Made by a program: the position numbers and the translations under genes
NCBI RefSeq assembly: GCF_000332475.2
Contig: NZ_AOGX02000032.1
Coordinates: forward strand, 93,546 to 157,545
DNA: 64,000 bases
Direction of reading: 5' to 3'
Source of the DNA: Leptospira yanagawae serovar Saopaulo str. Sao Paulo = ATCC 700523
GTDB taxonomy: Bacteria; Spirochaetota; Leptospiria; Leptospirales; Leptospiraceae
Part shown: positions 18,063 to 27,110 of the stretch, piece by piece
Layout of the letters: every line of letters starts with the position of its first letter
Position numbering within the stretch: position 1 is the stretch's first letter
Notes under the pieces: model-generated
The model's input: only the letters and a program-made list of their open reading frames with translations
Databases searched by the model: none
What the model was told of the DNA's origin: nothing

Positions 18063-19037
18063 ATGATTTTTTATGTATTTTTGGATGGGGTTGGGATCAC
18101 AAATTATGACCCAAACACCAATCCCTTTAGCCGGTATGCCAAAGGATTTTTAGCACCCCTGGGTGGGATTTCCAAAGAAGATTTGGACTTACCCATTGCT
18201 GCCTCAAACATCCATTACCTAAAAACGGATGCTCATATGGGAGTACCGGGACTCCCCCAATCGGCCACTGGACAAACCGCACTATGGACGGGAATCCCTG
18301 GTCCCAAAGTCCTTGGACGCCATGTCAGCGGTTTTCCCACCATTACCTTACGCAAGATCATTGCCAAGTATTCCATGATCAAGGTGCTAAATGAAAATGG
18401 GATCTTAAGTGATTTTTTAAACTGTTTTTCCCCACCTTACCTAAAACATGTGGAGGAAAAACCAAAACTTGTTTCTGCATCCACTCTCGTTCAATTAGCC
18501 AGCGGTAGACCTCTCAAAAACTTTGAAGACCTTCGCGGAGAACGAGGACTGTATATGGACCTAACTCATGAAATCATGGGAACTCTCGGGATTGATATGT
18601 TAAAATCTGGAGATCCATTACTTGAAAAAAGAGATCCGTATCTCCTTGGCACCAAATGTTTTCAGAGATTTTCTCATTACCAACTCACATTGTATGAATA
18701 CTTTTTAACAGATAAAGTAGGTCATGCCATGGACTGGGAGAAAGCAGAGAAAGTAATTCATAACTTAGAGTTATTTTTTAAAGGGTTATTAACAACTATG
18801 GATCCAAAAAAGGATTTGCTGATCGTTTCCAGTGATCATGGGAATATGGAAGATCTTAGCCAAAAAAATCATACGGAAAACCCGGCGGCCACCATCCTGT
18901 ATGGAAAGGATGCTGACCGCTTCGCAGAAAATATACACTCGTTAGCTGATATTGTACCAGAAGTTTATAAAACTTTTGGGTTAGAAGAAGCTCTACACAA
19001 TACCCACACGAATGAGTTTCTAATGGAAACCAACTAA
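18063..19037 (+). CDS. Alkaline-phosphatase-superfamily metalloenzyme (phosphomutase-like)
   Basis: A 324-residue protein with the metal-ligand signature of the phosphoglyceromutase/phosphopentomutase/alkaline phosphatase clan: FLDGVGITNYD at the N-terminus, the nucleophile loop LPQSATGQTALWTG, VGHAMDW and VSSDHGNMEDLSQKNHTENP. All expected Asp/His ligands appear present. It is shorter than cofactor-independent Pgm (about 510), so it lacks the inserted transferase domain. The substrate is unknown; a phosphatase or phosphomutase role is inferred. AAGGAAAGGA precedes the ATG. The 3' end overlaps the convergent TPR gene by 4 nt. Confidence 0.75.
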   Translation: MIFYVFLDGVGITNYDPNTNPFSRYAKGFLAPLGGISKEDLDLPIAASNIHYLKTDAHMGVPGLPQSATGQTALWTGIPGPKVLGRHVSGFPTITLRKIIAKYSMIKVLNENGILSDFLNCFSPPYLKHVEEKPKLVSASTLVQLASGRPLKNFEDLRGERGLYMDLTHEIMGTLGIDMLKSGDPLLEKRDPYLLGTKCFQRFSHYQLTLYEYFLTDKVGHAMDWEKAEKVIHNLELFFKGLLTTMDPKKDLLIVSSDHGNMEDLSQKNHTENPAATILYGKDADRFAENIHSLADIVPEVYKTFGLEEALHNTHTNEFLMETN

Positions 19038-20203
19038 AATTCTAAGTCATTCCCCGAATCTGGTTTTTGTGAAAACGAATTCGGTTTATTAGAATTAGAA
19101 TCCGACGATACATCAGAATCTTCTAAATCATTGTGGTCAGTAAACTGATCGAGAGATTCTTTTTTCCATGCAATCGCCTTGTCGGTAATCTGGTTTTTAG
19201 GGTATTTATCTACAATTGTCTGGAATATACCTGCTGCTTTTTCAAATTTACCTTGTCTGAAATAAATGGTGCCCTTTTTATATAGGGATGCCTGGTCGAG
19301 TGAATAATCACTATTATTCAACACTTTATTTATGTAAGTAAGTGATTCGGTTTGTTTTCCTAATGCATCATACGCTAAAGCAATGTAATACAATGCTTCT
19401 TCTTCTTTTTTAGGAGAAGGATTCACCGATAAAGATTTTTGAAATAGTTCAATTGACCGAAAGTATTGTTTTTTAGTGTAACTTTCTTTTGCTTCCTTGA
19501 ATACGGAATCCTTGTATTCTCCCACAACTTTTTCATCAGCACCAGCGAGTCCGTCTTGGGTTTCAATGTACTCATCAAATACATCAAAGGATGCCCAGTC
19601 CTTTCCTAATTTTCGTAATGATCTTCCCCAACCGATTCTAGATTCGGTATGGTTAGGATCTTCTTGTAAGGCCAATACATAATTTTTGCGTGCAGATTCA
19701 TACTGACCAATTTTATAATAATGATCACCTAAAGCCATAAATGACTTAGATCTGAGTTTGTTATCTGAGCTTGATTGTAAAACAGTTTCTATATGTGCCT
19801 TACCTTCTGCTTCGTTTCCAATTTTTAATAACAAGTTTCCAAGAGAATAACTGAGTTTATCTTTTTCTTCAGGTTTCCAATTGGAATTTTTTTTAAGGTC
19901 TTTGTAAATATCAAGTGCTGGATAAAAATCGGAGTTTTTTTCAAGGGCTCTTGCTTGGTTGTATTTAATTTGAAACTCGTATTTCTCCAAACCACGTTTC
20001 CCAGCCAATTCAGAAAAGATGGCAATTGCTTTCTCTTTGCTATGTGGGTTTGTTTGTTTTAAATACTCTTCACCTTCTGCTATTCTTTCCAATACCAATT
20101 GCGATTGGTCTTCTTTTGCAGAAATATTGGTTTGGTAATAAGCAGTGGAGAGGCCTGCTACAATGAATAACAAACCTGCTAAGGAAACGATCACTCGACT
20201 CAT
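19034..20203 (-). CDS. Membrane-anchored TPR protein
   Basis: A 389-residue protein with one N-terminal hydrophobic helix (VIVSLAGLLFIVAGLSTAYY), likely an uncleaved anchor or signal. About eight TPR-like units follow, for example ARKNYVLALQEDPNHTESR and SIELFQKSLSVNPSPKKEE. The tail is Ser/Asn/Asp-rich. The start overlaps the upstream FN3-like gene by 4 nt, so the two are co-translated. It probably serves as a periplasm-facing scaffold. Confidence 0.7.
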   Translation of the reverse strand: MSRVIVSLAGLLFIVAGLSTAYYQTNISAKEDQSQLVLERIAEGEEYLKQTNPHSKEKAIAIFSELAGKRGLEKYEFQIKYNQARALEKNSDFYPALDIYKDLKKNSNWKPEEKDKLSYSLGNLLLKIGNEAEGKAHIETVLQSSSDNKLRSKSFMALGDHYYKIGQYESARKNYVLALQEDPNHTESRIGWGRSLRKLGKDWASFDVFDEYIETQDGLAGADEKVVGEYKDSVFKEAKESYTKKQYFRSIELFQKSLSVNPSPKKEEEALYYIALAYDALGKQTESLTYINKVLNNSDYSLDQASLYKKGTIYFRQGKFEKAAGIFQTIVDKYPKNQITDKAIAWKKESLDQFTDHNDLEDSDVSSDSNSNKPNSFSQKPDSGNDLEF

Positions 20204-21885
20204 ATAGTACCTCTACCCACTTGATTTAGGGTTTGATTCGTCCAAAATTCAACTCTTGATGGAGAATAGGATTTGGTTTCCTTTTTTAAAAAACATTTTA
20301 AGGCTTTTTTTGTGTCACCGGTTTTTAAGGCACTAACACCTAAGAAAAACATAGCCTTTCCTCTTAAGTATGAATTAGATTCATACTTCAAATATTCTTC
20401 CAACCGATAGACTGCCGTTTCAAATTTTTTTTGGATCACTGTTTCTTTGATGATACGATTCAGTTCCGTTTGCCCCAAATCATAAGTCACAGTAGCAGAA
20501 TGTTCTTCTTTAAAATCATTCACTGGTTCATTGTTTTCTTTTGGAGGTGCAATTTCTGTTGGCGTCACCACATGTTCATTTTTATAAATTTCTGGTTTTT
20601 CTGGTTCTTTTTGTGGTTTTGATTCTGCGACAATATTTGTTTCTTCTTTGGGAAGATTATCCTTTGTAAAATCATATTTAAAATAGGAAACATTTTCCTT
20701 CAGATTATAGTCCTCAGGAACTGAGCTAGATTTGGCAGTCACACCAAAGTAAAGTTCATCAATTTCTTTTAATTCTTTGATAAAAAAGTTAGTTTTAGGA
20801 TGTACAACAGTTGCAACCTTTACCACCGTACCTTGGTTAAATGAAGAAGCCCCTTGGTTTAACGGTTTGATCGATGCATATAAAGAATAAATAGTAGTTT
20901 CATCCGCATCTTCTGGGCTGAGCCAACTAATGACGGCACCCTTTCCTACTCTTTCGTAACCAAGACCTCGGACATGTAAGGCACCTGACAAACTTGTTGT
21001 GGGTTCGTTGGATGCAACTTCTGGGTTTTGTTTTTTTGGAGTTTCTTCGACGATGACTTCCGCATTTGCTTTTTCGGACTGTTTGATATAAAAAACACGT
21101 AATGTCGATTTTTTGTCTTCTAGGGGAAGTGTCTCTTCGCCACCTAATTGTTTTACAGAAACACCATAATACAAGGTTTGGGATTTACTGAGATCTTGGT
21201 CTAAAAAAGTGATTGTAGGATGTGTGAGTTCCGTTAATTTTTCTGCCTTTTGCATGAGAGGCAAACTGGTCATGGGAGAATTGGAACGGTACACAGTGTA
21301 AATGGTCCGACCAGCAGTGGCTCCCGTGGGAGGTGTCCAATTCAATCGGATAAAACGTTTTTCGATATTGGCTGTGATTCCAGAAACCCCACCCACCATC
21401 GATTGGATACTCGTGTCTTCTGGGAATGCAGGGAAGTCTGGATTTTGTCCTACAACTGGTGTTCCATTTTCTTCTGCGATGGTAACAGGAATGATTGTGT
21501 AGTTTTGGTTCGCAAACATTTTCACTTCGCGCCTACGAACATCTGTTACCATCACAATCGCATAATAATAGGTACCTGGTTTTAAATTATAATCAAAATA
21601 AACACGTGTGGCATTTGGACCAGAAGCCTTGTAACGTCCAAGGGAATCCGCAATGTACAATTTGTCTGGGCTATCAATCATCACATTGGATCTGGCAACG
21701 ATGATTTCACCTTCTTGTTTGGGAGGGTCCCAATCAATGCGAATGGATTTTTTATCAGGCAGAACGCTCGCATGAATCGCTTTTGCAATTGTAGGATACC
21801 GACTTTCCTCAAATCCGGAGTCTGCCCAAACCGGGAATTGAGAGAATAGCAGTACAACCGTCCAGAGGTGAATCGAGAACTTCAT
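20200..21885 (-). CDS. Exported protein with FN3-like modules and C-terminal TPR
   Basis: A 561-residue protein with a signal peptide (MKFSIHLWTVVLLFSQFPVWA). Three repeated beta modules near residues 35-130, 165-265 and 305-405 share the pattern IRLNWTPP / TIYTVYRS / LYYGVSVK, resembling fibronectin type III. A Pro/Glu-rich linker follows. The last 90 residues are helical (EEYLKYESNSYLRGKAMFFLG) and TPR-like. The paired gene downstream is an anchored TPR protein, suggesting an envelope complex. The function is unknown. Confidence 0.65.
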   Translation of the reverse strand: MKFSIHLWTVVLLFSQFPVWADSGFEESRYPTIAKAIHASVLPDKKSIRIDWDPPKQEGEIIVARSNVMIDSPDKLYIADSLGRYKASGPNATRVYFDYNLKPGTYYYAIVMVTDVRRREVKMFANQNYTIIPVTIAEENGTPVVGQNPDFPAFPEDTSIQSMVGGVSGITANIEKRFIRLNWTPPTGATAGRTIYTVYRSNSPMTSLPLMQKAEKLTELTHPTITFLDQDLSKSQTLYYGVSVKQLGGEETLPLEDKKSTLRVFYIKQSEKANAEVIVEETPKKQNPEVASNEPTTSLSGALHVRGLGYERVGKGAVISWLSPEDADETTIYSLYASIKPLNQGASSFNQGTVVKVATVVHPKTNFFIKELKEIDELYFGVTAKSSSVPEDYNLKENVSYFKYDFTKDNLPKEETNIVAESKPQKEPEKPEIYKNEHVVTPTEIAPPKENNEPVNDFKEEHSATVTYDLGQTELNRIIKETVIQKKFETAVYRLEEYLKYESNSYLRGKAMFFLGVSALKTGDTKKALKCFLKKETKSYSPSRVEFWTNQTLNQVGRGTI

Positions 21886-21965
21886 ACTTAGATTTTCGGT
21901 GGAACTCTAGTCCGAATTGAATTTTTCGTTTGTACTTTCCTCTCTTTTCTGGAAGAATTGTCATT

Positions 21966-22625
21966 ATGTCCGAAACGGAATACTACCGTTCTCAAACCTA
22001 CCAAGAATACCTGCTTTCTAGCCACAGGAGAGAAGTATGCCCTCCCGAAGATGTGTATGCTTTTTTTAATTGGAAGGGGCTGACAAATTTAGTAGATTTC
22101 GGGAGTGGACTCGGATTTTACTTCCAAGACTTTCGAAAGTGGTTCCCCCATGTTTGGGTATGGGCTGCCGAATGCCAACAAGACATCATCGATAAGATCT
22201 TACGCCGAAAACTCATGGAGGGAATTGAACAACTCACTCCTTTTTATATGGACCAATCCGATCACCCACTGCTACCAGAGTGGGTTCCCGTACCAGAAAT
22301 CATTTTTGCTTCTTTATCACTCTCAACCTTTCCCAACCCAGGCCTTGCGATGGACGGGCTCATTCGTTCGATGAAGGCGGGAGGTAGACTTTTTATTGTC
22401 GATTGGTCAAAAACGGAATCTGGTTTTGGTCCTAAAATTAATGAAAAGATTTCCATGGATAAAATGAAATTTCTCGCAGAAGAATACAAATTGGAAGTCA
22501 CAAAATCTGGGCGTATCTCCGAACATTTTTATGGTTTGGAAGTAAGAGCCAGTTCCAATTTCATTTATGGGTATTATGACTTAAAAGAAGAGGAAGATGA
22601 AGACTCTGCGGTTTTCAAATTATAA
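21966..22625 (+). CDS. SAM-dependent methyltransferase (class I)
   Basis: About 219 residues from the ATG at 21966. The in-frame extension to 21930 lacks an SD, whereas GGAAG lies about 11 nt before 21966. Motif I is LVDFGSGLGFYFQDF, motif II region is VWAAECQQDIID, and a later IIFASLSLSTFPN followed by SMKAGGRLFIVDWSK fits motifs III-IV of methyltransf_11/25 domains. The C-terminus is very acidic (LKEEEDEDS). The substrate cannot be told. It is divergent from the FN3-like gene. Confidence 0.75.
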   Translation: MSETEYYRSQTYQEYLLSSHRREVCPPEDVYAFFNWKGLTNLVDFGSGLGFYFQDFRKWFPHVWVWAAECQQDIIDKILRRKLMEGIEQLTPFYMDQSDHPLLPEWVPVPEIIFASLSLSTFPNPGLAMDGLIRSMKAGGRLFIVDWSKTESGFGPKINEKISMDKMKFLAEEYKLEVTKSGRISEHFYGLEVRASSNFIYGYYDLKEEEDEDSAVFKL

Positions 22626-22709
22626 TTTAATTTCAAATCGAATACTGAAATCCAAATTTTAACCATTTGTTTTTTAGAACCAAATGAAACCTTCACCACC
22701 TACTTTGTT

Positions 22710-23993
22710 ATGTGGAGTGAAGAACAATCAAAAATCATTTTTAGCAAAGATCCTATCATCCAAGTAATCGCAGGGGCAGGATCTGGAAAAACTGCAACGA
22801 TGGTTGGACTTTTAGAGGAACGAGAAAAAAGAAAAACTATTCCACCAAATCGTACTTTGGTTGTTACTTTTACGAAAAAAGCAACCAATGAATTTAAAGA
22901 AAGGTGCCATAAAAATGGACTTTCCAAAGAGTATCATATCTCCACCTTTCACTCATTTTGTTATGATTCTCTCAAACGATATGACAATTCGAAAAACTGG
23001 TTCCGTTACAAACTTTTAGGTGAAACAAAAAAATGGGATATTACCAAAACCATTTTGTATCCCTATCGATTTGAGATTGGTGGAATTCCATTTCCTATTT
23101 TAACCAAACACAATGGACAACTCCTTCGTTCCATCTCAGAACAAATTTATTTTGAGTACAAAAACAGCTTTTGTAATTGGAAAGAAAAACATCACTACTT
23201 TGAGTATGACGACCTTGTTACTTTTTTTTTGGAGTTTTTAAAATCAGAAAATTCGGTTACCGCCAAAGAAAATTGGAAGTCACTGATCATCGATGAATTC
23301 CAAGACACAGATGGAGAGCAATTGGAGATCATCAAACGAATGGAATTTGATTCCATCACTGTAGTAGGAGACGATTGGCAAGCGATCTACGGGTTTCGCG
23401 GAGCCACACCCGAACCGTTTTTAAATTTTCCAAAACATTTTCCTACAACCATCTCCTATTTTTTATCCACGAATTATCGTTCGACTCCTACACTCATCAA
23501 AAAAAGTTTACTCCCGATCAAACAAAACAAAAATCAAATTGTAAAACAAACAAAGTCTTATCGGAAAAACAAAGGGTCTTTCCGGGTCATACGAATCAAA
23601 AATAACGAAATGGAAATAGAATCGGTTTGGAAAAAAATCCAATCGTTAGGTTTAGAACCTACCCTTCTCACTCGGAGTAATTTCAGAAAAAACGAATGGA
23701 TCCAAGTTGGTGTTCCCAAAAACCAAGTGATGACCATCCACAGTGCCAAAGGGTTGGAATTCGAAGCGGTGGTTGTGGACTTAAGCCAAGGTTGGAGTGA
23801 AGATCATAACACAATCGATTGGGAAGAAGAACGAAGGATCCTTTACGTTGCTTTATCACGCGCCAAGGATCATCTCATTGTTCTCATCAATGCCGAATCA
23901 AAGCCCCAAAGCCTTTGTGACAGGTTCAGTGAAGATTTTTCCCTTTGGAACAAGGTTAGAAATCGTACTTTACTGTGGACTAGACTCTGGTGA
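22710..23993 (+). CDS. Compact UvrD/Rep-type superfamily 1 helicase
   Basis: A 427-residue helicase containing all SF1A motifs in order: I GAGSGKT, Ia VVTFTKKATNEF, II IIDEFQDTDGEQ, III VVGDDWQAIYGFRGA, IV LSTNYRST, V MTIHSAKGLEFEAVVVD and VI EERRILYVALSRAKDHLIV. UvrD, Rep and PcrA are about 650-720 residues, so the 1B and 2B inserts must be very small here. It is likely an ATP-dependent 3'-5' translocase; its role in repair is inferred. No clear SD is seen at the ATG. A tRNA gene follows 14 nt after the stop. Confidence 0.85.
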   Translation: MWSEEQSKIIFSKDPIIQVIAGAGSGKTATMVGLLEEREKRKTIPPNRTLVVTFTKKATNEFKERCHKNGLSKEYHISTFHSFCYDSLKRYDNSKNWFRYKLLGETKKWDITKTILYPYRFEIGGIPFPILTKHNGQLLRSISEQIYFEYKNSFCNWKEKHHYFEYDDLVTFFLEFLKSENSVTAKENWKSLIIDEFQDTDGEQLEIIKRMEFDSITVVGDDWQAIYGFRGATPEPFLNFPKHFPTTISYFLSTNYRSTPTLIKKSLLPIKQNKNQIVKQTKSYRKNKGSFRVIRIKNNEMEIESVWKKIQSLGLEPTLLTRSNFRKNEWIQVGVPKNQVMTIHSAKGLEFEAVVVDLSQGWSEDHNTIDWEEERRILYVALSRAKDHLIVLINAESKPQSLCDRFSEDFSLWNKVRNRTLLWTRLW

Positions 23994-24007
23994 AGTGGTT
24001 TTACCTT

Positions 24008-24081
<74 letters not shown>

Positions 24082-24199
24082 AGTGAATTCTGATCCGATT
24101 TGTTCTCATCACCAATTCTGATTTTAGTTTCCGATTTTTCTTCCACCAAACAAAGTTTCGGCTTGCCTTTCCTGTTCCATTCATTCTAATTCGAAAGCG

Positions 24200-24880
24200 A
24201 TGAAACCTAAGTTCTTGGCCGAAGAATTTTTACTCGCGATTTACTTCCTAGTATTTAGCATTCTCTCTGGAATTGTTCTTTTCTATACTCCTTACCAAGC
24301 AGGAGTGAAAATCGCGGGACTCACTGCATTTTTCCATGTTAGCTTTGTTGCCCTTTCTCTTGTCTTACATTGGCACACACCGTATCGCATTTGGAAATTT
24401 TTAGTTCCCCTTTCCATTTTTATGGTCTTCCCCGATTGGTTTTTATCAGCCGTTTTACAGATCTTAGTGTTTCCGGAAGATGGATTTTCCAAAATTGGAA
24501 CTGTATCGGGTTATATGGCAGGCCTTTGGTTCATCCCACTATTTATCTGTGTATACACAGGAATCAAATTGGAAGAAAGGTCAGTATCCATCATTGGTAC
24601 CGTAATTTGGGTGGGGATAGTGAGTTTGGTAATCTTTGGAACATCCGAAGCAACCATGTGGATCTTGGGCTCCTGGTATGCTCAAAATGTAAAGATGTGG
24701 GGACATGTTGCCTACTATGTTCTGCTACCAGAAATGATTTTAGGAATTACTGCTTACCTCGCCTACCAAGGGTTTTCCTATTCTTTTTATCCATTACAAG
24801 TTGCCATGGGATTTTTAGTGATGGTTCTCTACATTGGCAATCTATCTTTCTTTTACCTACTCATTGAAAAAATCCTTTAA
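24200..24880 (+). CDS. Polytopic inner-membrane protein
   Basis: A 226-residue protein with about seven hydrophobic helices (for example LLAIYFLVFSILSGIVLFY, FHVSFVALSLVLHW and GFLVMVLYIGNLSFFYLLI). It has no motif I recognise. It overlaps the following SGNH gene and is followed by a second SGNH protein and an MBOAT acyltransferase, so it may belong to the same acylation module. It could be a channel or a donor-handling membrane subunit; that is inference. Confidence 0.55.
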   Translation: MKPKFLAEEFLLAIYFLVFSILSGIVLFYTPYQAGVKIAGLTAFFHVSFVALSLVLHWHTPYRIWKFLVPLSIFMVFPDWFLSAVLQILVFPEDGFSKIGTVSGYMAGLWFIPLFICVYTGIKLEERSVSIIGTVIWVGIVSLVIFGTSEATMWILGSWYAQNVKMWGHVAYYVLLPEMILGITAYLAYQGFSYSFYPLQVAMGFLVMVLYIGNLSFFYLLIEKIL

Positions 24881-25817
24881 ATATGTTTTAAAAATTGGTT
24901 TCGGAATTTTTTTCCTTCTCTTCTTAGGAGAAGGTATTGTTCGTTTTTATTTTCCAGATCTAAAGGAAGAACTTCGTTACAAACAAATCCATTGCCTCCA
25001 ACAGTTTAGTGAAATTCGGTTATGTCCGGAAGTGAATGAAACATTTACGCGCAAGGATGGAAAACCTTGGGACATCCAAACCAATCATTTGGGTGAAAGA
25101 ACAGTTTCTATGGAAAACCCAGAGAACTCGACCACCAAAGTATGGTTAATAGGAGATTCGATGGCAATGGGTTACGGATTGCCTACTAACAAATCAATAG
25201 CCTATTTACTCAAAAACAAATTCAATATCCAAACTCGTGTCCTTGCTGTGGATGCCATTGGAACAAATGGAATTTTATCTCTTTATTTAGATATTTACAA
25301 CCGTGTTAATTTAGAAGGAAAACCAACACATATCTATTGGATTTGGAATCCCTCTGATTTTATCGATGACGAACGGGAAAAAAAAGGATTTCGTAAACTC
25401 ATTTACCCCATCCACTTTTACCTTTCACGTTTTTCTGTTTTGTACAATTACGCCATTCGTTCTCCAAAAGCAAATGTATACGAAGGATCTCCGATCCTGT
25501 ATCCAAAGTCTCATACCACTTATACCAACTTAAAAAATTTTTTTAGAAAAACTTCTGATCACAAAGAACACATCCGGATTCTATTCTCTTGGGGCATGGC
25601 TCCGAATGGAACCCCTGACACGAGGGATCCCAATTATGAACATTCGAAAGTTTTTTTTACCTCACAGAAAATAAAAACCATCGACCTTCGTCGTGAAACG
25701 GAAATCGAGTTTGCCCAAAAGAAACAAATTTATATTCCAGAAGATGGTCACCCAGATGAAGATTTGGCGGAACTTTTTGCAAGTGCCATCGCCAAGGACT
25801 ACAAAAACTCCCAATAG
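24864..25817 (+). CDS. SGNH-hydrolase-like membrane-anchored protein (AlgJ/X-like role)
   Basis: About 317 residues from a TTG at 24864; a further TTG at 24834 is possible and no ATG fits. A single signal anchor (YVLKIGFGIFFLLFLGEGIV) leads into an extracytoplasmic SGNH fold. Block I is VWLIGDSMAMGYGL and the C-terminal DGHPDED block supplies the Asp-x-x-His-type pair. An internal WIWNPSDFIDDE segment fits block III. Homologous domains move or remove acyl groups on exported glycans. It overlaps the upstream membrane protein by 17 nt. Confidence 0.65.
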   Translation: MKKSFKYVLKIGFGIFFLLFLGEGIVRFYFPDLKEELRYKQIHCLQQFSEIRLCPEVNETFTRKDGKPWDIQTNHLGERTVSMENPENSTTKVWLIGDSMAMGYGLPTNKSIAYLLKNKFNIQTRVLAVDAIGTNGILSLYLDIYNRVNLEGKPTHIYWIWNPSDFIDDEREKKGFRKLIYPIHFYLSRFSVLYNYAIRSPKANVYEGSPILYPKSHTTYTNLKNFFRKTSDHKEHIRILFSWGMAPNGTPDTRDPNYEHSKVFFTSQKIKTIDLRRETEIEFAQKKQIYIPEDGHPDEDLAELFASAIAKDYKNSQ

Positions 25818-25859
25818 AAATGCTTGATTCCTAACCCGTTTTCTAAACTTTAGAGGGAT

Positions 25860-27110
25860 ATGATCCAAAACTGGAAACGATGGGGAGCCATTGTCCTATT
25901 TTTCCCGTTCGCTCTACTTTCTTTGGAAGTAGTCTTTCGACTTGCCAATCCTCCTGCTTTGCGTTATTACCGCAATGTCAAATTACTCCACGCTTACCAT
26001 CCCGAATATGGAGTGACACTTGCACCAAACGAAAGCCGATTTGTTCGCCACTATGCAGACCTTTGGCAAGGCCAGTTTACGACCAATTCCTATGGACTCC
26101 GTGGGCTTTCAGAACCGATTCCAAACAAACCCAAACTAGTTTGTCTGGGAGATAGCCTTGTGATGGGTTTTGGTGTGTCAGATGAAGATACATTTTGTTC
26201 ACTTTTGGATGGGTACGAAGAAAATGGAATCACCTACCAAAGTTTGAATTTTGGAGTGGATGCATATGGATCCCTTGGTTCTTACAAACGATTAAAAGAC
26301 CTTTCCGGGAAAATTGACAATATCAAAAAGATACTATTTTTTATATCACCAAATGATTTCACTATGCCTGATGAACTACGGGCTCAAGGCATTTTACCTG
26401 ATGATGAAAATGATGCATTACATGAAAATGATTTAGAGTGGAAAAAAAAGTTCCATCTGCAATTTGAACTCACTCGCGTTTCCTATCTCTTACAAGCCTT
26501 AAAACTTGCATATGAGCAAACAAAAGTAAAGTTTGCCCAAACAAAGTACATCATATCTAAGGATTCAATTCAGATCACCGAATCTCCGTTAGATTATTTA
26601 AAAGAATCTTTTTTTGTCCCTGTAAAAAAACAATCCTGCGAAAACAAAGAAAGTTTCCTTTGTCCCACTCCGATCCCAAATTTACAAATTGTTTGCTCCG
26701 ATTCACCCATTGACCCAAATGATTTAGAGCCTCTGCCTGAAACAACAACAAGAGCATATGACCAAATGATCGCATATTCGAAAGAAAAAGGATATGAGTT
26801 TGTCCCAGTCATTTTGCCGATGCAAATTGAAGAAGTGTATTGTCGTGGGCTTGGCAAATACAATGTTTTAGGCAATTATGCACTCAGAGCCAAACAATAT
26901 CTAAACAAAAAAGGCATCAAAACCTTAGAAATTTTACCCTACACAGATAAAATGTGTGGTCGCGAATTTACCTTTCATGGTCAGACCAAAAAAGCGGGTA
27001 TCCAAGATTATTATATCCCAGGTGATGGTCACCTAACAAAACTTGGAAATCTTTGGGCTTCTGAATCCATTCGATCTGCATTAAAGGAAACGAAATCAAA
27101 TGCTTTTTAA
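25860..27110 (+). CDS. SGNH-hydrolase-like membrane-anchored protein
   Basis: A 416-residue relative of the preceding protein. The N-terminal anchor is GAIVLFFPFALLSLEVVF, block I is LVCLGDSLVMGFGVSDED, and the catalytic-triad block is YIPGDGHLTKLG near the C-terminus. A large insert (residues about 175-285) is absent from the neighbour. GAGGG precedes the ATG. It overlaps the MBOAT gene by 11 nt, which strongly suggests that the two proteins work together in O-acylation of an exported polymer. Confidence 0.7.
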   Translation: MIQNWKRWGAIVLFFPFALLSLEVVFRLANPPALRYYRNVKLLHAYHPEYGVTLAPNESRFVRHYADLWQGQFTTNSYGLRGLSEPIPNKPKLVCLGDSLVMGFGVSDEDTFCSLLDGYEENGITYQSLNFGVDAYGSLGSYKRLKDLSGKIDNIKKILFFISPNDFTMPDELRAQGILPDDENDALHENDLEWKKKFHLQFELTRVSYLLQALKLAYEQTKVKFAQTKYIISKDSIQITESPLDYLKESFFVPVKKQSCENKESFLCPTPIPNLQIVCSDSPIDPNDLEPLPETTTRAYDQMIAYSKEKGYEFVPVILPMQIEEVYCRGLGKYNVLGNYALRAKQYLNKKGIKTLEILPYTDKMCGREFTFHGQTKKAGIQDYYIPGDGHLTKLGNLWASESIRSALKETKSNAF

